Shown: one piece after another, positions 7,349 through 12,993 of the stretch
How positions within the stretch are numbered: the stretch's first letter is position 1
Layout of the letters: each line of letters opens with the position of its first letter
Assembly (NCBI GenBank): GCA_007132685.1
Contig: SLOC01000068.1
Coordinates: forward strand, 1 to 14,230
From: Candidatus Saccharimonadota bacterium
Lineage (GTDB): Bacteria > Patescibacteriota > Saccharimonadia > Saccharimonadales > SLHW01
Reading direction: 5' to 3'
Length of the DNA stretch: 14,230 nt
Translations under genes and position numbers: made by a program
Notes under the pieces: generated by a model
Told to the model about the DNA's origin: nothing
What the model saw: the letters and a program-made list of their open reading frames with translations, nothing else
Database searches by the model: none

Positions 7349-7705
7349 TTATTTTTTGGTTTGCTTCAAAGTGCCCATTTTTTGGGTTTCCTGGGCTGGC
7401 TTCTTTGCTTTTTTGTCGGCTGGCTTTTGCTTAGCAGACTTTTTCTTATCGGCATGAGCCCTGGCAGCGTCTCGGCGGGCCTTGAACTTATCGACTCGCC
7501 CCTCAACGTCCATAAGCTTTTCTTGGCCGGTATAGAAGGGGTGTGAGCTGCTAGAAATATGTACTTGCACAAGTGGGTATTCTGTACCGTCAAGTGTGAT
7601 GGTCTCGTCGGTTTTTACAGTCGACCGAGTCAGAAACGTTGATTTGTCGTTTAAGTCCTGAAACACAACCAAACGATAGTTATCTGGGTGGATATCTTTC
7701 TTCAT
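7349..7705 (-). CDS. rpmE: 50S ribosomal protein L31, type B, with basic C-terminal tail
   Basis: L31 bridges the two ribosomal subunits. The 118-residue protein starts MKKDIHPDNYRLVVFQD and contains FLTRSTVKT, EYPLVQVHISSSSHPFYTG and a GRVDKFKARR end, matching type B L31. The zinc-binding cysteines of type A are absent; there is no Cys at all. The core ends near residue 77. The remaining 40 residues are Lys/Ala/Gln-rich (for example ADKKKSAKQKPADKKAKKPA), a probably disordered rRNA-binding tail not found in standard 80-90 residue L31B. The ATG at 7705 fits the family start; an upstream ATG at 7744 adds an unrelated peptide. AAAGGTG is 13 bases upstream, rather far for a Shine-Dalgarno sequence. 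First gene of rpmE-prfA-prmC. Stop is TAA. Confidence 0.93.
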   Translation of the reverse strand: MKKDIHPDNYRLVVFQDLNDKSTFLTRSTVKTDETITLDGTEYPLVQVHISSSSHPFYTGQEKLMDVEGRVDKFKARRDAARAHADKKKSAKQKPADKKAKKPAQETQKMGTLKQTKK

Positions 7706-7776
7706 AAGATTTCGTTGGCACCTTTCTTTCATTAGTAGCGACATCGATTAGCAGCGTGCGTTTTCTGCAGTCGATT

Positions 7777-7796
7777 GCCTTGATTGTACCCAAGGC
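7777..7796 (-). repeat. Hairpin in the rpmE 5' leader
   Basis: GCCTTG (7777-7782) and CAAGGC (7791-7796) form a 6-bp stem with an 8-base loop inside the predicted rpmE leader. No T-run follows, so it is not an evident terminator; a translational control element is possible. Confidence 0.35.
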
Positions 7797-7824
7797 CGTC
7801 ACCAGGTAGTAATAACAGCCCGTA

Positions 7825-7853
7825 ATTGTAGCGCCTGACCCGCTACTTGTCAA
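7825..7853 (-). promoter_or_regulatory. rpmE-prfA-prmC promoter
   Basis: On the minus strand a perfect TTGACA (7853-7848) is followed after 17 bases by TACAAT (7830-7825). This is the best consensus promoter in the window. Transcription would start near 7818, giving a leader of about 113 nt before the rpmE ATG. Confidence 0.75.
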
Positions 7854-7861
7854 TCTGACAA
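7847..7861. repeat. Inverted repeat between the divergent rpmE and rpsB promoters
   Basis: TTGTCA-ATC-TGACAA is a perfect 6+3+6 inverted repeat. It covers the rpmE -35 box and ends five bases before the rpsB -35 box, a suitable place for a shared regulator, although part of it is forced by the -35 sequence itself. Confidence 0.4.
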
Positions 7862-7865
7862 TTGT

Positions 7866-7893
7866 TTGCTACGCTTTATCCGGCAAATATAAA
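7866..7893 (+). promoter_or_regulatory. rpsB-tsf promoter
   Basis: TTGCTA (7866-7871), a 16-base spacer and TATAAA (7888-7893) match 4/6 and 5/6 of the sigma-70 consensus. Transcription would start near 7900, about 110 nt before the rpsB ATG. Confidence 0.6.
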
Positions 7894-7899
7894 CAGTCG

Positions 7900-8009
7900 A
7901 GGTGGTGGTATCAGTTTTGATATTCACATTCATCCTCCGCATTATCAATCGCTTGATGGGTGATGCAGGCAGCCCCGACGACGAAATAAGGATGTAGAGG
8001 AGTAACAAT
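7900..8009 (+). promoter_or_regulatory. Structured rpsB 5' leader, candidate S2 autoregulatory element
   Basis: The leader can form TATCA/TGATA (7909-7913 with 7918-7922, 4-base loop) and ATCAA/TTGAT (7944-7948 with 7953-7957, 4-base loop). CATCCT (7931-7936) is complementary to AGGATG (7989-7994), just before the Shine-Dalgarno GAGGAG (7997-8002); the adjacent CTCC could also pair with GGAG there. Such pairing would enclose the second hairpin and could limit ribosome access. Autoregulation by S2 is known in other bacteria, but I cannot match this leader to a published family. Confidence 0.35.
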
Positions 8010-8765
8010 ATGTCCAAATCAGTAGATATTAAAGAGCTGTTCGCAGCGGGCGCTCACTTTGGCCACAAGACAAGCCGTTGGCACCCGAAGATGTCGCCAT
8101 ACATTCACAGTAAACGAGATGGCAGCCATGTCATCGATCTAACAAAAACTGTTGAGCGACTTGAAGGGGCAATTAACTTTGTCGAAGATACGGTAGCCGG
8201 CGGCAAGCAGGTGCTGTTGGTGGGTACCAAGAAACAAGCACAAGAACCAATCAAGAAGGCTGCCGAAGCAACAGGTATGCCATTCGTTTCTGAGCGCTGG
8301 CTCGGTGGCATGCTGACCAACCGTTCAACGATTGGTGGACGCGTCAAGTATCTAAAAAAACTCGAAGAAGATATGGCAAACGGTAAATTAGAGAGCAAAT
8401 ACAATAAGCTGGAAGTGCAACGATTCCAAGAAGAAATTGATCAAATGAATCATTTGTTTGGGGGTATTAAGCAAATGCTGCAATTGCCAGCAGCCGTATT
8501 TGTGACCGATGTCCTCCACGATGTAAATGCGGTCCGCGAAGCACGTAAACTACATATTCCAATCGTAGCTATCGTCGACACTAATGCTGACCCAACAAAC
8601 ATTGATTATCCGATTCCGGCCAACGATGACGCCATCAAATCATTGCAGAAGATAACCGATTACATCGCTGATGCTATACAGGCAGGTAAAGCCAAAGCTG
8701 CAAAGCGGCAAACCCAATCAGAGGACACAAAGGAAGCCGAATCAAAAAAGAAGGAGGAGAAATAA
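8010..8765 (+). CDS. rpsB: 30S ribosomal protein S2
   Basis: S2 sits on the back of the 30S subunit and is needed for S1 binding and late assembly in many bacteria. The 251-residue protein shows the family signature throughout: the start with IKELFAAGAHFGHKTSRWHPKMSPYI, the box HVIDLTKTVERL, VLLVGTKKQAQEPI, SERWLGGMLTNRSTI and the C-terminal PIVAIVDTNADPTNIDYPIPANDDAIKS. The last ~25 residues are a Lys/Glu-rich tail. GAGGAG lies seven bases before the ATG. The stop TAA shares its last A with the ATG of tsf, so the two are translationally coupled. It is preceded by a long structured leader. Confidence 0.97.
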   Translation: MSKSVDIKELFAAGAHFGHKTSRWHPKMSPYIHSKRDGSHVIDLTKTVERLEGAINFVEDTVAGGKQVLLVGTKKQAQEPIKKAAEATGMPFVSERWLGGMLTNRSTIGGRVKYLKKLEEDMANGKLESKYNKLEVQRFQEEIDQMNHLFGGIKQMLQLPAAVFVTDVLHDVNAVREARKLHIPIVAIVDTNADPTNIDYPIPANDDAIKSLQKITDYIADAIQAGKAKAAKRQTQSEDTKEAESKKKEEK

Positions 8766-9364
8766 TGGCAGACATTGATATCAAAGAAATTAAGCGTTTG
8801 AGAGAGCTCACTGGTGTAGGGATTACTGACGCGAAGCAGGCTCTAGTTGAGGCAGAAGGTGATTTCGATATCGCTCTAGAGGCTATGCGTAAAAAAGGCA
8901 TGACTAAAGCCGAGAAGCGCGGCGAGCGCGAAGCGCTATCCGGAGTTGTCGGAAACTACAATCACGATGGACGCATTGGCGTGTTAGTAGAGATCAACTG
9001 TGAAACTGATTTTGTTGCTCGAAACGAGCTCTTTACAGACTTTGTAAAAGATATCGCAATGCATGTCGCAGCCAGTAATCCGGAATTCCTTTCGCAAGAA
9101 CATATTCCGGAGGATGTGCTTGAGCAGAAGCGTAGCGAATTTGCTGATAAAGCCAAAGCTGAAGGTAAGCCGGAAAAGATGATCGACAGCATCGTCGACG
9201 GTATGCTCAAAAAGCACTTTGCTGAACGCTGTTTAATGGAACAGCCCTTCATCAAGGATCAAGATAAGACAATCGGCGAGTACACAAAAGAAAATATCGC
9301 TAAGCTAGGTGAGAACATTGTGGTTCGGCGGTTTGCCCGCTTTGAGCTTGGCGCAACTTCCTAG
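8765..9364 (+). CDS. tsf: Elongation factor Ts, short form
   Basis: EF-Ts is the nucleotide exchange factor that releases GDP from EF-Tu. The 199-residue protein has the N-terminal UBA-like module (IKRLRELTGVGITDAKQALVEAEGDFDIALEAMRKKG, residues 8-44) and the EF-Tu-contacting TDFVARNE box at about 80-87. A single core subdomain follows, with an ending (ENIVVRRFARFELG) typical of the family. It is about 80 residues shorter than E. coli EF-Ts and close to the Thermus length, so one half of the duplicated core is missing; this is normal for short EF-Ts. AAGGAGGAG within the end of rpsB is its ribosome binding site, and the ATG overlaps the rpsB stop by one base. In many bacteria pyrH follows; here it does not. 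Stop is TAG. Confidence 0.96.
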   Translation: MADIDIKEIKRLRELTGVGITDAKQALVEAEGDFDIALEAMRKKGMTKAEKRGEREALSGVVGNYNHDGRIGVLVEINCETDFVARNELFTDFVKDIAMHVAASNPEFLSQEHIPEDVLEQKRSEFADKAKAEGKPEKMIDSIVDGMLKKHFAERCLMEQPFIKDQDKTIGEYTKENIAKLGENIVVRRFARFELGATS

Positions 9365-9427
9365 TCTGACCGTATACATCACAATGATTGTCCGTCTCGA
9401 CATCCGTCAAGCTTTATGGGCATCTGG

Positions 9428-9457
9428 TTGCGTTTTCTGTGACGCTACCGATATACT
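9428..9457 (+). promoter_or_regulatory. frr operon promoter
   Basis: TATACT (9452-9457) is preceded at 18 bases by a weak TTGCGT (9428-9433). It lies in the 137-base gap between tsf and frr and would start transcription near 9464, giving a leader of about 38 nt. The context TATACTAA repeats that of the -10 box at 3092. Confidence 0.45.
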
Positions 9458-9501
9458 AAGCACATAAAATAGTAAGAATTTTAGAGTAGGAGTGTAACAA
9501 G

Positions 9502-10065
9502 GTGAGTCCTGATGCAGTCGTAAAAGAAGTGAAAGCAAAATTTCAGCAAGCTCTTGAACATCTAGAAGAAGAGCTGAAAAAAGTACGTACTGGCAGAGCA
9601 CATCCTGTCATGCTTGATGGAGTAATGGTAGAGGCGTATGAGACCCAGATGCCACTTATCCAAGTCGGCTCGATATCGGTCCCCGAACCGCAACAACTGC
9701 AAATAACCCCTTTTGATCCGAGCAATCTAGCAGCGATCACTAAGGCTATTCGTGAACACCAGTCCCTGGAGTTGAATCCCATGGATGATGGTAAGGTAGT
9801 GCGCGTGCAAATACCGCCACTCACTGAAGAGAGACGGCAAGAGTATGTCAAGCTCGTTCACTCCAAGCTAGAGGATACAATGGTGAGTTTTCGGAACGCA
9901 CGACACGATGCGAACAAGCTTATTGATGAAGCAAAAAAAGACAAAGATATCAGCGAAGACGAGGCGAAGCGGCTTAAAGAACAGGTAGATGAAGCGATGG
10001 CTGAACAAAAAACTAAAGCCGAAGAGCTCGCAAACGCAAAAGAGAACGACATTACTACCATTTAA
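9502..10065 (+). CDS. frr: Ribosome recycling factor
   Basis: RRF splits post-termination ribosomes together with EF-G. The 187-residue protein has the normal length and fold order. A long helix opens with ALEHLEEELKKVRTGRAHP (17-35), the beta domain follows with PLIQVGSISVPEPQQLQITPFD, then IPPLTEERRQEYVKLV and the long C-terminal helices with SFRNARHDANKLIDEAKKDKDISEDEAKRL. RTGRAHP carries the conserved RTGRA of the family. GTG is the start codon, with AGGAG nine bases upstream; an ATG near 9610 would cut off the first helix. The stop is a tandem TAATAA. It begins a run of closely spaced genes: frr, uppS, rseP and the CPBP gene. The usual neighbour pyrH is absent. Confidence 0.96.
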   Translation: MSPDAVVKEVKAKFQQALEHLEEELKKVRTGRAHPVMLDGVMVEAYETQMPLIQVGSISVPEPQQLQITPFDPSNLAAITKAIREHQSLELNPMDDGKVVRVQIPPLTEERRQEYVKLVHSKLEDTMVSFRNARHDANKLIDEAKKDKDISEDEAKRLKEQVDEAMAEQKTKAEELANAKENDITTI

Positions 10066-10114
10066 TAAAAGCTATCAAAGCAGGAGAGAAAATATCAGTA
10101 CATCCAAGGAACCA

Positions 10115-10813
10115 ATGAGCGAAAAGGCTTCCACACCCCCAGGGCATGTAGGCATTATCCTCGATGGTAATCGTCGATGGGCGAAAGCAGAGGGGTTATC
10201 GACTGCTGAGGGTCATCGTCGTGGGGCTAACGTCTTCGGTGATATTGCAAAGTATTTGTTTTCGACTGGGGTTGGATACGTCTCGGCTTTCGTATTCTCT
10301 ACGGAGAACTGGCGACGAGCCGAAGAAGAGGTAAGCTTCTTGATGAATCTAGTGATTAAGTTTACTGAGGAGCGGCTGAAAGAATTCGATGATGCGGGTA
10401 TACGTATAGTAATCCTCGGCTCGCAAGAAAAGCTCAAACCGAATGTGCAAGCAGCAATCAAGCGTGTCGAACAGGCAACCCAAGCGAACAAAAAGGGCAC
10501 GCTCGCGCTTTGCTTTAATTATGGTGGACAGCAAGAGCTTGCCGATGCGTGTAAAGAAATGATGCGTGAGGGCGTTCCGGTCGATGATATTACTCCTGAA
10601 AAAGTCCAATCATACTTGTATCATCCTGAAGTGCCGGATATTGACTTGATTATCCGAACCTCTGGTGAACAGCGACTCAGCGGGTTCATGTTGTACCGTT
10701 CAACTTATGCAGAGCTTTTGTTTATGGATAAGCATTGGCCAGCGATGACCAGCGATGATATCGACGCAGCACTTGGCGAATTCGCCCAGCGTCAGAGGCG
10801 GTATGGAGCGTAG
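10115..10813 (+). CDS. uppS: Undecaprenyl diphosphate synthase (cis-prenyltransferase)
   Basis: UppS elongates farnesyl diphosphate with isopentenyl diphosphate to the C55 carrier lipid used for peptidoglycan and wall polymers. The 232-residue protein has all family boxes: GIILDGNRRWAK with catalytic Asp17, AEGHRRGA, AFVFSTENWRR, CFNYGGQQEL (133-142) and DLIIRTSGEQRLSGFMLYRSTYAEL (177-201). Small departures from the common form are DGNRRWA in place of DGNGRWA and SGFMLYRSTYAE in place of the usual SNFLLWQSAYAE. ATG 10115 is supported by AAGGA four bases upstream and the family N terminus; the frame is open further left inside frr, but that extension has no similarity. It follows frr by 49 bases and precedes rseP by three. 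Stop is TAG. Confidence 0.95.
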   Translation: MSEKASTPPGHVGIILDGNRRWAKAEGLSTAEGHRRGANVFGDIAKYLFSTGVGYVSAFVFSTENWRRAEEEVSFLMNLVIKFTEERLKEFDDAGIRIVILGSQEKLKPNVQAAIKRVEQATQANKKGTLALCFNYGGQQELADACKEMMREGVPVDDITPEKVQSYLYHPEVPDIDLIIRTSGEQRLSGFMLYRSTYAELLFMDKHWPAMTSDDIDAALGEFAQRQRRYGA

Positions 10814-10816
10814 GTT

Positions 10817-12004
10817 ATGGCGACCGTATTACTAATCATTGGTATTTTATTGTTTATTGGCCTGGTGGTCATACATGAGTACGGGCATTTTATTGCTGCA
10901 CGTCGTGGTGGGGTAGATGTTGAAGAATTCGGAATAGGATTTCCTCCACGAGCATGGAAAAAACGTATCAAAAGCAAGAAGGGTGACTATGATTTTTCGC
11001 TCAATTGGCTGCCGCTCGGTGGGTTTGTTCGACTAAAAGGCGAGAGTGATTCGGCGACCGAGTCAGGAAGCTTTGGCGCAGCGCCACTTGGTACTAAGGT
11101 AAAGATAATGGTTGCAGGGGTTATCATGAATCTGTTGGCAGCCTTCGTGCTTTTTACTTTAGTGGCATGGGCAGGTATGCCTCGGCTGCCTGAGTTTGCC
11201 GTGCCCGATCAATTTACGGTCGCAGCTGACGAACGGGTGGTGAGCGAGCCGCGCAATCAAGACATGGTGCTAATCGGTCGAGTTATAGAGAATTCTCCAG
11301 CCGAAAAAGCAGGTATTGCTGTAGAGGACGAGCTTGTCGCGATAAATGACACGGAGATAACCAATCCGTTTGACGTAATAGATATCACTGAAGCAAATGC
11401 CGGCGAAGAAGTAGTTGTTACAATTCGTTCTGCCGAAACTGATAAAGAGCAGGAGTTTGCAGTAATCCTGAATGATGACGCTACGGCTGAGGAGCAGGGC
11501 TATCTTGGAGTTGCGCCATTCTCCGGTCAAGAAGGGTTCAAGGTGGTGCGCTATACATGGTCAGCTCCGATTGTCGCTGCCGGCACCATCGGTCAGTTTA
11601 CCCAGCTGACATTTATTGGCCTAGGTAACGCATTAAGTGGGTTTGGGCAGTATATTGTCTCGTTTGTTACGGGTGATGAGTTGGCGCGCGAAGAGGGGCA
11701 ATTACAAGCAACTGAGCAGGTGACAGGACCAGTGGGTATTTTCGCTACCCTAGCAGCGGTTAGCCAAGAGGGCTTCTCATTGATGTTGTTCATCGTGGCG
11801 CTTATATCGTTAGCTTTGGCAATTATGAATATTTTGCCTATTCCAGCGCTGGATGGCGGACGATTATTTGTTACGCTCCTTTTTCGGGCAATCAGAAAGC
11901 CACTGAGTAAATCGCTTGAAGAGAAGATACACGGCACCGGCTTCTTGCTGCTCATGGCCTTGTTCGTACTTATAACTATTGTCGATATTCGACGCTTCTT
12001 TTAA
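10817..12004 (+). CDS. rseP: Site-2 intramembrane zinc metalloprotease, RseP/M50 family
   Basis: M50B protease that cuts membrane-embedded substrates such as anti-sigma factors or remnant signal peptides. The 395-residue protein begins with a transmembrane helix containing HEYGH (20-24), the HExxH zinc site. It continues with the family boxes FGIGFPPRAW, YDFSLNWLPLGGFVRLKGE and a second helix GVIMNLLAAFVLFTLVAW. One PDZ domain follows (about 143-220). Near the C terminus are GPVGIFA and MNILPIPALDGGRL (337-350), whose Asp346 is the third zinc ligand. Length suits single-PDZ RseP proteins. The ATG starts three bases after the uppS stop, with GGAG eight bases upstream. In many bacteria cdsA and dxr lie between uppS and rseP; both are absent. 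Stop is TAA. Its physiological substrate is unknown. Confidence 0.94.
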   Translation: MATVLLIIGILLFIGLVVIHEYGHFIAARRGGVDVEEFGIGFPPRAWKKRIKSKKGDYDFSLNWLPLGGFVRLKGESDSATESGSFGAAPLGTKVKIMVAGVIMNLLAAFVLFTLVAWAGMPRLPEFAVPDQFTVAADERVVSEPRNQDMVLIGRVIENSPAEKAGIAVEDELVAINDTEITNPFDVIDITEANAGEEVVVTIRSAETDKEQEFAVILNDDATAEEQGYLGVAPFSGQEGFKVVRYTWSAPIVAAGTIGQFTQLTFIGLGNALSGFGQYIVSFVTGDELAREEGQLQATEQVTGPVGIFATLAAVSQEGFSLMLFIVALISLALAIMNILPIPALDGGRLFVTLLFRAIRKPLSKSLEEKIHGTGFLLLMALFVLITIVDIRRFF

Positions 12005-12028
12005 TGGTGATGGAGTAGAGTACGATAC

Positions 12029-12826
12029 ATGCCGGAAGACGCCAGCACGCCACAAACAGGTTCTCCAGGACAGCCTAAACCTAGCGATGTATCTGGCTAT
12101 GATCAGCCTGTCAGTCTCGTATTGCTGACATTGGTGATATTCCTGTTTTCACAAATCGTGATAGGCATACTTCTAGGTATTTTAATGTTTGCCTTGGGTC
12201 AAGGTACGGAGTTGTTTGAACGCATCACCGAATCTAATATTCAAAACTTTTTATTAATCGCGCTGATGGTTGTGTTGCAGTTTGTTGCAATCTATTTCGT
12301 CGTGCGCCGGCTAATGCGACGCTCACTGAAGTCCATCGGTTTAGTGAAGCCAGTTGGTGCTGATATTGCCCGGGCTGCGCTGGGATGGGGAATCTATATG
12401 TTCGCCGTGATAGTAGCAATGGTTTTTCTTAACATACTAGATACCGGCATAGACCTTGAACAAGAACAACAGATTGACTTTCAGCCCACTCCAGACTTGC
12501 TCGAAAGAGGTGTGGTGTTTTTGTCATTAGTGGCAGCGCCAGCCTTCATCGAGGAAGTACTGATGCGGGGATTTCTATTTTTGAACTTACGGCGACGCTT
12601 AAACTTTCTTCAGAGCACACTTATCGTATCAGTGCTGTTTGGCTTGGCGCATCTGCAATTTGGTACCGGTGAGCCACTATTGTGGGTAGCATTTGTCGAT
12701 ACGTTCGTGTTGTCGCTTATTCTTTGTGGCTTGACAGAAAAATATAAAACCCTGTGGCCCGCCATCTTTGCGCATGCTATGAAAAACTCCATAGCCTTTT
12801 ATCTGTTGTTTGTCAGAGAAGGCTAG
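12029..12826 (+). CDS. CPBP-family (CAAX/Abi) intramembrane protease homologue
   Basis: Membrane protein of the CPBP family (formerly Abi/CAAX protease), glutamic-type intramembrane proteases whose bacterial roles are mostly unknown. The 265-residue protein has a hydrophilic N terminus (1-27), then about seven membrane segments. The three family motifs are present: EEVLMRG (165-171; Glu165/Glu166 and Arg170), the histidine box LFGLAHLQF (203-211, His208) and the last box FAHAMKNSIAF (247-257, His249 and Asn253). All predicted catalytic residues are therefore retained. ATG 12029 lies 24 bases after the rseP stop; a GGAG 13 bases upstream is distant for a ribosome binding site, so coupling to rseP is likely. 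The 3' end contains the probable proS promoter. Stop is TAG. It could serve in lipoprotein or prenyl-peptide processing, but nothing in the sequence decides this. Confidence 0.88.
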   Translation: MPEDASTPQTGSPGQPKPSDVSGYDQPVSLVLLTLVIFLFSQIVIGILLGILMFALGQGTELFERITESNIQNFLLIALMVVLQFVAIYFVVRRLMRRSLKSIGLVKPVGADIARAALGWGIYMFAVIVAMVFLNILDTGIDLEQEQQIDFQPTPDLLERGVVFLSLVAAPAFIEEVLMRGFLFLNLRRRLNFLQSTLIVSVLFGLAHLQFGTGEPLLWVAFVDTFVLSLILCGLTEKYKTLWPAIFAHAMKNSIAFYLLFVREG

Positions 12827-12839
12827 AAGATAGTACAAT
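12810..12839 (+). promoter_or_regulatory. proS promoter within the 3' end of the CPBP gene
   Basis: TTGTCA (12810-12815), an 18-base spacer and TACAAT (12834-12839) match 5/6 and 5/6 of the sigma-70 consensus. Transcription would start near 12846, leaving a leader of about 148 nt before the proS ATG. Confidence 0.65.
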
Positions 12840-12845
12840 GCCTCT

Positions 12846-12993
12846 TGTCATGAAACGAGAGCATATTACTTACCATTCTCTCTGTTCGTTTCTGCCCCAT
12901 AGGGGGTATAGAGTAAAAATGGCGTTTTTTTCTTGAACGTTCAAAATCGAAAATTAACGGATACATCTAAACAATAAAGAGAGGATAAAGATT
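12846..12993 (+). promoter_or_regulatory. Long structured 5' leader of proS
   Basis: GAAACGA (12852-12858) pairs perfectly with TCGTTTC (12886-12892), and GAG next to it can pair with CTC inside the loop. A second small hairpin, CCCC-ATA-GGGG (12895-12905), follows. A run of seven T (12925-12931) and a 12-base palindrome (12933-12944) come next. The T-run lies about 19 bases after the second stem, so it is not a standard terminator. No T-box signature (AGGGTGG...ACCGCG) is visible. Ribosome binding site GAGAGGA lies eight bases before the ATG. Confidence 0.35.
12933..12944. repeat. 12-base perfect palindrome in the proS leader
   Basis: TTGAACGTTCAA reads identically on both strands and directly follows a T-rich run. 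It could be a protein-binding site or a small RNA stem; a palindrome without a loop cannot fold fully as a hairpin. Confidence 0.35.

Larger units (their letters stand above)
7706..8009. other. Divergent control region between rpmE and rpsB
   Basis: These 304 bases hold no gene I can support. They contain a minus-strand promoter for rpmE, a plus-strand promoter for rpsB 12 bases away from it, an inverted repeat between the two, a hairpin in the rpmE leader (7777-7796), and a 110-nt rpsB leader with several possible helices. A further small inverted repeat, GTAGCG...CGCTAC (7828-7846), overlaps the rpmE promoter. Confidence 0.6.

Noticed and set aside
9989..10114. N-terminal extension of uppS into frr
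   Set aside because: The frame is open, but the peptide has no UppS similarity; ATG 10115 has a ribosome binding site and the family N terminus.
12851..12936. Small leader peptide upstream of proS (MKREHITYH... ending in TGA at 12934-12936)
   Set aside because: It has only one proline codon, no ribosome binding site and no run of regulatory codons, so attenuation by proline supply is not supported.
12933..12944. LexA/DinR-type box in the proS leader
   Set aside because: The two GAAC/GTTC halves touch directly; the SOS box needs four bases between them.
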